DNA of 64,000 nt from Kribbella italica (GTDB lineage: Bacteria; Actinomycetota; Actinomycetes; Propionibacteriales; Kribbellaceae): NCBI RefSeq assembly GCF_014205135.1, contig NZ_JACHMY010000001.1, positions 5,332,001-5,396,000 of the forward strand, in the 5' to 3' direction. Each line of letters opens with the position of its first letter. Positions within the stretch are counted from its first letter, which is position 1. The notes under the pieces were generated by a model. The model was not told where the DNA came from and did not search any database. It saw only the letters and a list, made by a program, of their open reading frames with translations. Made by a program: the position numbers and the translations under genes. Shown piece by piece: positions 56,646 through 64,000 of this stretch.

Positions 56646-56957
56646 AGCATCTCCCTCTCCAAGCCTGAGGTCTCAGACGCTAGGAGCTAGACCGCCCTCT
56701 AGGTCAAGCCACACGGCCTACCGGGACAGCCCGCCCTCGCCCGCCCGCCCGCTCGCAGACCCTCGCCGACCCTCGCCGACCCTCGTCGCCCCCCGACCCT
56801 CGTCGACCCCCCGACCCCCGCCGGCCTCGACCCTCGCCAGCCCCAGGGCCCCGGCCGCTCACCGGCCGGCGACCACCAAATTCCTTGACCGCATCTCCCC
56901 ACCGACCTAGCCTCGACTGGACAGGACTGAACAGGTTCACTCAGGTGGGAGACGGCC
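56646..56957. other. divergent gap with C-rich imperfect repeats, no gene
   Basis: About 310 bases between the divergent SDR and NCS1 permease genes. From 56757 to 56845 the plus strand is largely pyrimidine and repeats GACCCTCG-like units of 10-11 bases. The last 80 bases include the permease ribosome-binding site GGTGGGAG. I see no coding frame here. Confidence 0.6.
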
Positions 56958-58424
56958 GTGGCCGAGCAGGTCGACGTGGGGGTTGAGGCGCGGGCGCTCG
57001 CGGTGGAGAGCAACGGGCTGAACGTGATCGACGACTCCGAGCGGAAGGGGCGGCCGAGTCAGCTGTTCTGGCCGTGGTTCGGGGCGAACGTGTCGGTGCT
57101 GGGGCTGAGCTACGGGGCGTTCGCGCTCGGGTTCGGGATCTCGTTCTGGCAGGCGGTGGTCGCGGGCGTGGTCGGGATCGTGTTCTCGTTCCTGCTCTGC
57201 GGCCTGGTCGCTCTGGCCGGCAAGCGCGGTTCGGCGCCGACGCTCGTGCTCAGCCGCGCGGCGTTCGGGGTCCGCGGCAACAAACTCCCGTCGCTGGTCT
57301 CCTGGCTGCTCACCGTCGGCTGGGAGACCGTGCTGACGATCCTCGCGACGCTCGCGACGGCGACGGTGTTCGAGCGTCTCGGCTGGGGCGGCGGCTCGGT
57401 CACCAAGGTGATCGCGCTGGTTGTCGTCGGCACCTTGATCGTTGCCTGCGGCGTGCTCGGCTTCGAGCTGATCATGCGGATGCAGACCGTCATCACGGTC
57501 GTCACCGGCGTACTCACGGTCGTCTACATCGCGCTGGTCGCCGACCAGGTCAGCTGGAGCACCGTCTCGGCACTGCCCGGCGGATCGAGCCAGGAACTGA
57601 TCGGTGCCCTGGTCTTCCTGATGACCGGCTTCGGCCTCGGCTGGGTGAACGCGGCCGCCGACTACTCCCGCTACCTCCCCCGTACGGCGTCCAGCCGCGG
57701 CGTCGTCGGCTGGACCACCTTCGGTTCGTCGCTCGCCCCGATCGTGCTGCTGATCTTCGGCCTGCTGCTGGCCGGGTCGTCGACCGACCTCAGCGCGGCG
57801 ATCGCGGACGACCCGATCGGCGCGCTCGCCGAAGCACTGCCGACCTGGTTCCTGGTGCCGTTCGTGATCGTCGCCGTGCTCGGCCTGGTCGGCGGCGCGG
57901 TGCTCGACATCTACTCCTCCGGCCTCGCGCTGCTGTCGCTCGGCCTGCCGGTCCCCCGGTACGTCGCCGCGTTCGTCGACGGCCTCGTGATGATCGCCGG
58001 GACGATCTACGTGGTGTTCTTCGGCGACGAGTTCCTGACCCAGTTCACCGGGTTCCTGATCACGCTCGGCGTCCCGGTCGCGACCTGGTGCGGGATCATG
58101 CTGGCCGACGTCGCGACCCGGCGCGGCGACTACGCCGAGGCCGACCTGTTCGACCGGCGCGGCCGGTACGGCGACGTGCGGTGGTGGCCGATCGCCACCA
58201 TGATCGTTGCCACCGGCATCGGCTGGGGCCTGGTCACGAACGGCAACGCGGACTGGCTGACCTGGCAGGGCTACCTGCTCGAACCGTTCGGTCTCGGCGG
58301 CAAGGAAGGCGCGTGGGCGTTCGCCAACCTCGGTGTCCTGGTCGCACTGGTCGGGTCGTTCGTCGCCGCGATCATCGGCTGGTACGTCGGCCGGCGGCGC
58401 GCCGTACCGGCGAAGGTGAGCTGA
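56958..58424 (+). CDS. NCS1-family nucleobase/hydantoin permease
   Basis: A 488-residue membrane transporter with about 12 helices, related to cytosine, allantoin and hydantoin permeases. Family features are 'WPWFGANVSVLGLSYGAFAL' (helix 1), 'AFGVRGNKLPSLVSWLLTVGW' in part and 'GWVNAAADYSRYLPR'. GTG 56958 follows GGTGGGAG. It heads an operon with a cysteine hydrolase and a GntR regulator, one base apart from the next gene, so it likely imports the hydrolase's amide substrate. Confidence 0.9.
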   Translation: MAEQVDVGVEARALAVESNGLNVIDDSERKGRPSQLFWPWFGANVSVLGLSYGAFALGFGISFWQAVVAGVVGIVFSFLLCGLVALAGKRGSAPTLVLSRAAFGVRGNKLPSLVSWLLTVGWETVLTILATLATATVFERLGWGGGSVTKVIALVVVGTLIVACGVLGFELIMRMQTVITVVTGVLTVVYIALVADQVSWSTVSALPGGSSQELIGALVFLMTGFGLGWVNAAADYSRYLPRTASSRGVVGWTTFGSSLAPIVLLIFGLLLAGSSTDLSAAIADDPIGALAEALPTWFLVPFVIVAVLGLVGGAVLDIYSSGLALLSLGLPVPRYVAAFVDGLVMIAGTIYVVFFGDEFLTQFTGFLITLGVPVATWCGIMLADVATRRGDYAEADLFDRRGRYGDVRWWPIATMIVATGIGWGLVTNGNADWLTWQGYLLEPFGLGGKEGAWAFANLGVLVALVGSFVAAIIGWYVGRRRAVPAKVS

Positions 58425-58425
58425 G

Positions 58426-58971
58426 ATGGTGCTGGCACTGATCGACCTGCAGCGGATCTTCGCCGAACCGGACAGCGGCTGGGCGACACCGGACTTCCAG
58501 CGCGTGGTGAAGCCGGCGCAGGAGCTGGTCGAGCTGTTCGCGCCACAGGTGATCTTCACCCGGTTCGTCGCGCCGGTCGGAGAACCGACCGGTTCCTGGA
58601 TCCCGTACTACGAGCAGTGGCCGTTCGCGCTGCAACCGCCGGACTCGTACGCGTACCAGCTGGTCGACGAGTTCCGCGGAGCGCCGACGCTCGACAGGCC
58701 GACGTTCAGCAAGTGGGGACGGGAACTCGCGGACGCGGTCGCGCCGGACGGGCGGCTGGTGCTGGCCGGCGTGACCACCGACTGCTGCGTGCTGACGACG
58801 GCGCTCGCGGCGGTGGACGGCGGGGCGCGTGTGCAGGTCGTCGAGGACGCGTGTGCCGGCGTCGACGAGGACAGTCACCGGAAGGCGATCGACCTCATGC
58901 GGCTGTACGCACCGATGCTCGAGATCGTCACCGTCGACCAGCTGCGAGCCTCGGGCGGTCTCGGCCAGTGA
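58426..58971 (+). CDS. isochorismatase-family cysteine hydrolase
   Basis: A 181-residue amidase-like hydrolase. The triad is Asp7 ('LIDLQ'), Lys96 ('FSKWG') and Cys121 ('GVTTDCCV'). Relatives include biuret, N-carbamoylsarcosine, ureidoacrylate and nicotinamide hydrolases. Next to an NCS1 permease, an amide or ureide such as a pyrimidine-derived carbamoyl compound is the most likely substrate. It overlaps the GntR gene by four bases (GTGA). Confidence 0.88.
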   Translation: MVLALIDLQRIFAEPDSGWATPDFQRVVKPAQELVELFAPQVIFTRFVAPVGEPTGSWIPYYEQWPFALQPPDSYAYQLVDEFRGAPTLDRPTFSKWGRELADAVAPDGRLVLAGVTTDCCVLTTALAAVDGGARVQVVEDACAGVDEDSHRKAIDLMRLYAPMLEIVTVDQLRASGGLGQ

Positions 58972-59687
58972 CCTCCGGCATCACCCTCAAGCACGAGCGG
59001 ATCGCGGCGACCCTGGCCCGGGAGATCAGGTCCGGCCGGGTCGGCCACGGCAACCGGCTGCCCGGTGAGGTCGAACTCGCCCGGCGGTTCGCCGTCAGCC
59101 GGAACACCGTGCGCTCCGCGCTCGCCGTACTGACCGCGGACGGGCTGATCACGACGCGGACCGGGAAGGGGTCGTTCGTCCTGTTCGACGGGCGGCCGCT
59201 CGACGATCCGCTCGGCTGGACGCACGCACTGGCCGAGCAGGGCGTGGAAACCCAGGTCCGGATTCTGCGGTTGGAGCTGGATCAGGATCCGGAGCTGGCG
59301 GAGCAGCTGGAGCTGGACTCGCCCGACGTAATCGTGGTCGAGCGGATCCGGTCGCTGGTCGACGGCGAGGCGATCTCGCTGGAGCGGAGCCGGCTGCCGG
59401 CGATCGAGCCGCTGCGCGATCTGCCGTCGCGAGGCTTGGACGACGGGTCCATCATCTCGACGCTGACGCGGGCCGGGCTGCATCTGACGCAGGGGGAACA
59501 ACGGCTGCGGGCGCGGCCGCTTTCGGCGGAGGAGGCGGACCTGCTCGGGCGCCCGGAGAACACCTGGTTTCTGCACAGCCGGCGGACAAGTTGGACGGCC
59601 GACAACCAGTTCGCGGAGCAGGTGGACAGCCTGCTGGATCCGCGGCACTTCGAACTCAACCTGACCTACAGCGAGAACCCGCGCTGA
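58968..59687 (+). CDS. GntR-family (HutC/UTRA) regulator
   Basis: A 239-residue regulator with an N-terminal GntR winged helix ('GHGNRLPGEVELARRFAVSR', 'NTVRSALAVLTADGLITTR') and a C-terminal UTRA ligand domain ('VERIRSLVDGEAISLERSRL', 'PENTWFLHSRRTSW'). It is the last gene of the NCS1/hydrolase operon and probably represses it until the imported compound is present. It is of the HutC class that binds TGGTCnnGACCA-like sites; no such box was noted at its own operon. Confidence 0.9.
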   Translation: MTSGITLKHERIAATLAREIRSGRVGHGNRLPGEVELARRFAVSRNTVRSALAVLTADGLITTRTGKGSFVLFDGRPLDDPLGWTHALAEQGVETQVRILRLELDQDPELAEQLELDSPDVIVVERIRSLVDGEAISLERSRLPAIEPLRDLPSRGLDDGSIISTLTRAGLHLTQGEQRLRARPLSAEEADLLGRPENTWFLHSRRTSWTADNQFAEQVDSLLDPRHFELNLTYSENPR

Positions 59688-59693
59688 GGTCGG

Positions 59694-59743
59694 CTAAGGG
59701 CACCTGAGCGCGGCCTAAGGGTGCGGGCCGCCGCGCCTAGGGA
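59694..59743 (+). promoter_or_regulatory. three TARGGR sites at 21-22 base spacing (cassette 1)
   Basis: CTAAGGG at 59694, CTAAGGG at 59715 and CTAGGGA at 59737 lie two helical turns apart. The last ends nine bases before ATG 59753. The same layout precedes the second small gene. Confidence 0.5.
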
Positions 59744-59752
59744 GTAGTACGG

Positions 59753-59974
59753 ATGTGCGGCGCGTCCTCAGAGGCGGAGTGTCGGGGTATCGACGAACCC
59801 CGGAGGTCCCGCATGTTGCCCATCAGCCCCGACTTCGTTCAGGCCGAGATCTCGTACCGCCAGCAGCTGCTCCGCCAGGAGTACCAGCGCCCGAGCCTGT
59901 TCCGGCGCTTGCGCCGTACGCCGGTGGCGCCCGTGCCGCGGGCGCAGGTGGTGCGGGCCCGGCACGCGATGTGA
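59753..59974 (+). CDS. small basic protein, cassette 1 (paralogue family)
   Basis: A small protein of 73 residues from ATG 59753, or 53 from ATG 59813. The core 'FVQAEISYRQQLLRQEYQR' matches the second and third small genes ('VKAEVSYRKERLTRDFSR', 'IEAETAYRQERLKRDFQ'), followed by an Arg-rich tail. Both starts have a ribosome site (AGGGAG and GGAGG). The N-terminal leader starts 'MCGASSEAECRGID', and the second gene has a matching 'MCRVSSDEQIRAID'. I know no family for it. No membrane helix or cysteine motif in the core. Confidence 0.65.
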   Translation: MCGASSEAECRGIDEPRRSRMLPISPDFVQAEISYRQQLLRQEYQRPSLFRRLRRTPVAPVPRAQVVRARHAM

Positions 59975-60006
59975 GGGCGCGATCGCCGCCTGACACCCCT
60001 TCGACC

Positions 60007-60043
60007 CAGCGCGACCGAGGTTCTCCGGAACCCGGTCGCGCTG
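60007..60043 (+). terminator. hairpin terminator after small gene 1
   Basis: CAGCGCGACCG and its exact complement enclose a second stem GGTTC/GAACC with a TCCG loop; 32 bases after the stop. Confidence 0.8.
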
Positions 60044-60059
60044 CTGCGTTCCGGGGCTC

Positions 60060-60120
60060 CTAGGGACCGCCCGCGGCGTGCGTACGGCGTACTAGGGACC
60101 CCCGCCCGCAGGGATAGGGA
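60060..60120 (+). promoter_or_regulatory. three TAGGGA sites (cassette 2)
   Basis: CTAGGGA at 60060 and 60092 and ATAGGGA at 60114; the last two are 22 bases apart and the last ends nine bases before ATG 60130, as in cassette 1. CTAGGGACC with nearby CCCGC is repeated at the first two. Confidence 0.5.
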
Positions 60121-60129
60121 GGAAGTCCG

Positions 60130-60339
60130 ATGTGCCGGGTCTCCTCAGACGAGCAGATTAGGGCCATCGACAACGAGTCGAGGAAACAACAGCCCAGGAG
60201 GCACCCGATGTACACCACCGAGTCGGTCAAGGCAGAGGTCAGCTACCGCAAGGAGCGCCTCACCCGCGACTTCAGCCGCGCGAACCGGAGCACCCGGGCC
60301 CGCCGGCACCTCACCCACCTGTTCACCCGGAACGTCTGA
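60130..60339 (+). CDS. small basic protein, cassette 2 (paralogue family)
   Basis: A 69-residue protein from ATG 60130, or 43 residues from ATG 60208. The leader 'MCRVSSDEQIRAID' and core 'VKAEVSYRKERLTRDFSR' are related to the first small gene; the tail is Arg/His-rich. AGGAGG precedes the inner ATG and AGGGAGG the outer. The leader contains CTCCT (60141-60145), which could pair with the inner AGGAGG, so the inner start may be controlled by translation of the leader. Function unknown. Confidence 0.65.
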   Translation: MCRVSSDEQIRAIDNESRKQQPRRHPMYTTESVKAEVSYRKERLTRDFSRANRSTRARRHLTHLFTRNV

Positions 60340-60353
60340 GAGGAGGAGACACC

Positions 60354-60521
60354 ATGATGTTCACGACCCAGCAGTCGATCGAGGCGGAGACCGCCTATCG
60401 GCAGGAGCGCCTCAAGCGCGATTTTCAGGCGACCGGCCGGAAGCAGCGCACCGCGCCGGCGCAGCAGAAGCCGACGTCGCGGAACGCGCGCCGCTTCCTG
60501 CGACCCACCACGGCCGCGTGA
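60354..60521 (+). CDS. small basic protein, third paralogue
   Basis: A 55-residue protein with core 'IEAETAYRQERLKRDFQATG' and a Lys/Arg/Ala-rich tail, the third member of the family. It has no MC-type leader and uses GAGGAGGAG before ATG 60354 (or the next ATG). It follows the second gene by 14 bases in one transcript that ends at the hairpin 60531-60570. Function unknown; the pattern of an amphipathic helix followed by basic residues could bind membranes, nucleic acid or a protein partner. Confidence 0.7.
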   Translation: MMFTTQQSIEAETAYRQERLKRDFQATGRKQRTAPAQQKPTSRNARRFLRPTTAA

Positions 60522-60530
60522 GCGCCGTAC

Positions 60531-60570
60531 ACGCCGTCCCTGACCCGCAAGCCCAGGTCAGGGACGGCGT
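60531..60570 (+). terminator. strong hairpin terminator
   Basis: Perfect 15-base stem (60531-60545 with 60556-60570) and 10-base loop followed by TCTTGT, nine bases after the third small gene. Confidence 0.85.
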
Positions 60571-60702
60571 TCTTGTGGCCTCTCCGGGTGGCCTCAGTCC
60601 GGCTGGTACGACGTGGTGAGCACGCTGCAGCCGGAGATTTCGCGCTCAGGCGACGGCCGTGGGCCGGGCTGCCGTCGATTTGTGTCGGCTCCAGGGGCGA
60701 AG

Positions 60703-63621
60703 ATGGACGACGTGCCCTGGACCTCGACACCTCTCGTCGGCCGCTCGACCGAGATGGCCGCCATGCTCAGCGCCGTCGACGACGCGAAAACGCGTCGCGC
60801 CGGCGCCATTCTGCTGTCCGGTGACGCCGGCGTCGGCAAGACCCGGCTGCTGGACGAGGTGGCCACCGGCGCCCACGAGCGCGGGTTCGGCGTACTGGTC
60901 GGGCACTGCACCGACTTCGGCGACGCCGGCCTGCCGTACCTGCCGTTCAGCGAGATCTTCGGCCGGCTCGCGGGCGAGCGCCCGGATCTGGTCGAGAGCG
61001 TGCTCACCAACTTCCCGGCGATCGGCCGGCTGCTGCCGACGCACCGGCTGATCGGCGCCCAGCCGGTCCCGCAGGACGGTCCGCTCGACCGGGCCGCGCT
61101 CTTCGACGCCGTGCTCGGGGCACTGACCGCACTGTCGACCAGCGAGCCGCTGCTGGTGATCGTCGAGGACACCCACTGGGCCGACGACTCCACCCGAGAC
61201 CTGATCGGCTTCCTGCTCACTCGGCTGACCTCGCAGCGGCTGGCGCTGATCGTGTCGTACCGCAGCGACGACCTGCACCGCCGGCACCCGCTGCGCCGAC
61301 CGATCGCCGAGTGGTCGCGCAATCCGCGTGTACGACGGGTGACGCTCAACCCGCTCGACGCCGTCGAGTCCCGCGCCCTGCTGAACGCACTGACGACCGA
61401 GCGGCTGCCGGAGGACGAGGAGCGCCGGATCCTGGAGCGTGCGGGCGGCAACGCGTTCTTCACCGAAGAACTGGTCGCCGCGGCCTCGATGGGCGACGGC
61501 AGCGCCGTACCGCCTGACCTGGCCGACCTGCTGCTCGTCCGGCTCGACCCGCTGTCCGACGACGCCCGCCAGGTCGCACGGGTGATCGCCGTCGCCGGCC
61601 GCCGGGTGTCCCACCAGCTGCTGACGGCGGTGGCCGGCCTGCCCGACCGCGAGCTGGAAACCGCGCTGCGCGAGCTGATCGACGCGCACATCATCGAGCA
61701 CCCCGGCAACGCGAGCTACTACTTCCGCCACGCCCTGCTGGCCGAGGCCGTGTACGACGACCTGCTGCCGGGCGAGCGGGTCCGCCAGCACGCGGCGTAC
61801 GCGAAGGCTCTGCAGGACCAGACCGTCGCCGGTACGGCGGCCGAGCTGGCAGGGCACGCCACCCGCTCGCACGACCTGATCACCGCGTTCGAGGCGCGGG
61901 TCCGGGCCGGGCAGGAGGCGCTGTCGGTCGCCGCGCCGCAGGAGGCGCTCAAGCACTACGAGATGGCGCTCGAGCTGTTCCCGAGCGATCCGGCGGCCAG
62001 CTCGGTCGACCGGACCTGGCTGATCGTCGACACCGCGATGGCGGCGACGCTGTCGTCGCAGCACCTGCGCGCGGTGAAGCTGCTGCGCAAGGCGCTGGCC
62101 GACCTGCCCGCCGACGCGCCGATCCGGCAGCGGGCCGAGCTGCTGCTGCCGTTGTCCGACATCTCGCTGGTGATCGACCACGACCAGGAGGCGAACGAAG
62201 CGGCGTCGCAGGCGTTCCGGCTGGTCGCCGACGAGCCGGCCAGCGCGTTCAAGGCCAAGGTGATCGCGCTGTACGCCCGGGTCTGCGACGCGCTCGGCCG
62301 GCCGATGGAGGCCGAGCGCTGGGCCCGCGAGGCGCTGCAGGTCGCGCGCGAGGTCGGTCAGGAGTCCGCGGCCGGCGATGCCGGGATCACGCTGGCGCAG
62401 CTGCGCAAGCGGGCGGGCGATCCGGTGGCCGCGGCGAAGCAGTTGGAAGAGGCCGCCGTACGGGCTCAGCTGGCGGGTGACGCTGCGGCCGAGGTGCGCA
62501 GTCGGTACTTGCTGGGGTCGAACCACTTCGACCTGGGTGAGCTGGACGCGGCGAAGACAGCGCTCGAGTACGCCGCGCAGCGGGCCGGTGAGCTGGGGCG
62601 GCAGTGGGCGGCGTACGGGTTCGATGCTCGGCGGATGCTGGCGCTGACGCAGTTCACCATGGGCGAGTGGGACGAGGCGGCGGAGACGGCTCGGGCCGAC
62701 TCGATGACGCCGTCGGCCGCTGCGGCCGGGCTGCGGAGTGTCGGGCTGATGGTTCGGGGTGGGCGGGGTGACACGTCGGTCGCCGAGGACCTGCAGGCGA
62801 TGCGGAAGTGGTGGTCGCTGGACGTGATGCTGCCGCTGATCGGGCTGCAGCCGGCGGTCGAGGCTTACCGGCAGCTCGATCAGGTGGCCGAGGCGGAGAA
62901 GCTGATCGCCGAGGTGTCGGCGCAGATCGAGTACGTGTTCCAGACCGAGTGGTACATGGCGAAGATCCGGTTCTCCGCGCTCGGGCTGCAGTTGCTGTGC
63001 CATCGGGTGGTGAGTGAGCCGTCGGCGGCGGGCGAGCTGGTCGCGCGTGGGGCGGAGCTGCTGGCCGAGGGGCATGCGACGGCGGAGAAGGGGCTGCCGC
63101 CGGGGCGGGTGCTGGGGGTCGAGGGGATCGCTTGGCTCGCGCGGCTGGAGGCGGAGTGGGAGCGGCTGCGGTGGTTGGCGGATGTGGACCCGCCGACCGC
63201 TGAGGAGCATGTGGCGACCTGGCAGCGGACTGCTGACGCGTTCGGGTACGGGTTCGTGATCGAGCAGGCGTGGTCGCGGGTGCGACTGTCGTCGGCGCTA
63301 CGCGCCGCTGGGCGGGTCGCGGATGCGAACGAGCAGGCGCAGCTGGCCGCCGAGGTCGGGCGGCGGTTGGGTGCTCAGCCGCTGCTGGACGAGCTGGGCA
63401 GTGCTGCGGATCCTGTTGGTTCGGCCGCGCTGACTGCCCGCGAGACCGAGGTGCTGGCGCTACTGGCCGAGGGCCGGACCAACCGGCAGCTGGCTCGGGA
63501 GCTGTACATCAGCGAGAAGACGGTCAGCGTGCACGTCTCGAACATCCTCGCCAAGCTCGGCGTCCGCTCCCGCACCGAAGCTGCTGCCGTAGCCCGCCGG
63601 GACGGATTGTTGGAGGCATAA
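60703..63621 (+). CDS. large LuxR-family ATPase regulator (LAL type)
   Basis: A 972-residue regulator. The N-terminal AAA ATPase has Walker A 'GDAGVGKT' (40-47) and a Walker B-like 'LLVIVEDTHWAD'. A long TPR-rich helical middle part follows, and a C-terminal LuxR HTH is at about residues 905-970 ('LTARETEVLALLAEGRTNRQ', 'LARELYISEKTVSVHVSNIL'). This is the LAL architecture that activates target operons in response to ATP and a ligand. ATG 60703 is preferred to an earlier GTG. The small-gene cassettes upstream with repeated TARGGR sites are possible targets. Confidence 0.92.
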   Translation: MDDVPWTSTPLVGRSTEMAAMLSAVDDAKTRRAGAILLSGDAGVGKTRLLDEVATGAHERGFGVLVGHCTDFGDAGLPYLPFSEIFGRLAGERPDLVESVLTNFPAIGRLLPTHRLIGAQPVPQDGPLDRAALFDAVLGALTALSTSEPLLVIVEDTHWADDSTRDLIGFLLTRLTSQRLALIVSYRSDDLHRRHPLRRPIAEWSRNPRVRRVTLNPLDAVESRALLNALTTERLPEDEERRILERAGGNAFFTEELVAAASMGDGSAVPPDLADLLLVRLDPLSDDARQVARVIAVAGRRVSHQLLTAVAGLPDRELETALRELIDAHIIEHPGNASYYFRHALLAEAVYDDLLPGERVRQHAAYAKALQDQTVAGTAAELAGHATRSHDLITAFEARVRAGQEALSVAAPQEALKHYEMALELFPSDPAASSVDRTWLIVDTAMAATLSSQHLRAVKLLRKALADLPADAPIRQRAELLLPLSDISLVIDHDQEANEAASQAFRLVADEPASAFKAKVIALYARVCDALGRPMEAERWAREALQVAREVGQESAAGDAGITLAQLRKRAGDPVAAAKQLEEAAVRAQLAGDAAAEVRSRYLLGSNHFDLGELDAAKTALEYAAQRAGELGRQWAAYGFDARRMLALTQFTMGEWDEAAETARADSMTPSAAAAGLRSVGLMVRGGRGDTSVAEDLQAMRKWWSLDVMLPLIGLQPAVEAYRQLDQVAEAEKLIAEVSAQIEYVFQTEWYMAKIRFSALGLQLLCHRVVSEPSAAGELVARGAELLAEGHATAEKGLPPGRVLGVEGIAWLARLEAEWERLRWLADVDPPTAEEHVATWQRTADAFGYGFVIEQAWSRVRLSSALRAAGRVADANEQAQLAAEVGRRLGAQPLLDELGSAADPVGSAALTARETEVLALLAEGRTNRQLARELYISEKTVSVHVSNILAKLGVRSRTEAAAVARRDGLLEA

Positions 63622-63650
63622 GCCTTCTCCCCCGGCGGTCGCCGTACGCC

Positions 63651-63920
63651 CTAGTGCCGGCTGCGGTGGCTGTGTGCCGCGCGCGGGACGACAGTCGTCC
63701 GTAGCTGCCGTCGGCCGCGGTGGCGGGCCAGTTCGTCGATCCGCCGTACGGCGACCTCTGGCCGGTGCTCGACCGTGGCCGGCTGCTCAGTCGCGGCGTC
63801 CGGCTCCATCGAGTCGATCAGCTCGTCCAGGACCTGCTGAGCGCTCCGGAAACGCACTGTCACCAGCACGACCACACCGACCGCTGCGATCCCTACCAAT
63901 ACCCAGAGTTGCCAACTCAT
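63651..63920 (-). CDS. small single-pass membrane protein
   Basis: An 89-residue protein if ATG 63920 is the start. An N-terminal helix 'WQLWVLVGIAAVGVVVLVTV' (residues 3-22) would cross the membrane; the rest is charged and hydrophilic with a His/Arg-rich end ('RAAHSHRSRH'). GGTGGGGA is just before that ATG but at short distance; ATG 63965 upstream is an alternative. It is convergent with the LuxR regulator. No family recognised. Confidence 0.5.
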   Translation of the reverse strand: MSWQLWVLVGIAAVGVVVLVTVRFRSAQQVLDELIDSMEPDAATEQPATVEHRPEVAVRRIDELARHRGRRQLRTTVVPRAAHSHRSRH

Positions 63921-64000
63921 TCCCCACCACCCTGCAATCGCCCCGTTCCCCGTGGTAATCACCATAGACCCGTCTTCATCAGATGGCGATAGCTCCATCG

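Noticed and set aside
56646..56957. Small gene in the C-rich gap
   Set aside because: Open frames there come from biased repeats and have no ribosome site or plausible protein.
60646..63210. 854-residue minus-strand frame
   Set aside because: It mirrors the LuxR-type regulator, whose ATPase and HTH motifs are unmistakable.

Overview
The window is high-GC, gene-dense DNA from a soil-type actinobacterium. Candidates are judged from gene content: a split complex I set, many one-component regulators, secreted and glycan-degrading enzymes, and many leaderless genes with a TANNNT hexamer six to seven bases before the start codon. Kribbella or a relative in Propionibacteriales is my best guess, but this is inference from style and not a database match. 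I see no phage, transposase, CRISPR array or rRNA. There is one tRNA (Tyr).

Left part (1-20 kb): an arabinoside uptake and hydrolysis operon (sugar ABC permease, binding lipoprotein, GH127) faces a LacI regulator. After it come an rRNA/tRNA methyltransferase, a VOC protein, a secreted beta-propeller-like repeat protein with an Excalibur tail, and a methyltransferase divergent from a P-loop kinase. An RraA-like protein, an aldo/keto reductase and an LLM oxidoreductase/MarR pair follow, then a TetR plus MFS drug exporter operon with a clear operator, a secreted protein of unknown role, a Shedu (DUF4263)-like protein with a degenerate active site, tRNA-Tyr and yajQ.

Middle (20-46 kb): an AraC/PhyH pair; a GH32 plus GH172 pair that suggests fructan or difructose anhydride use; a lactonase; an arylamine N-acetyltransferase; and small operons and divergent regulator/enzyme pairs (ArsR-like, TetR plus FAD monooxygenase, AraC plus aldo/keto reductase). 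The complex I membrane operon nuoIJKLMN comes next, then a MetF-like protein, two secreted proteins and an ECF42-type sigma factor coupled to a DGPF/YCII protein.

Right part (45-64 kb): a two-component system faces a lipoprotein/adaptor/ATPase/FtsX-type permease operon whose permease carries seven in-frame 22-residue repeats. nuoH and nuoBC then appear as two isolated units, so complex I genes lie in three places within 21 kb; nuoA and nuoD-nuoG are not in the window. An NCS1 permease, cysteine hydrolase and GntR operon follow, then three tandem paralogous small genes with shared leaders, and a large LuxR-type ATPase regulator.

The most unusual signals are non-coding or very short. One is a family of three roughly 95-base hairpins in convergent gaps whose stems differ but compensate (10776, 51001, 51101). 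Another is a 164-base palindrome upstream of nuoI whose imperfections are mostly G-U compatible on one strand. The third is the duplicated small-gene cassette at 59.7-60.5 kb with regularly spaced TARGGR upstream sites. Function statements are homology judgements by eye; no searches were run.
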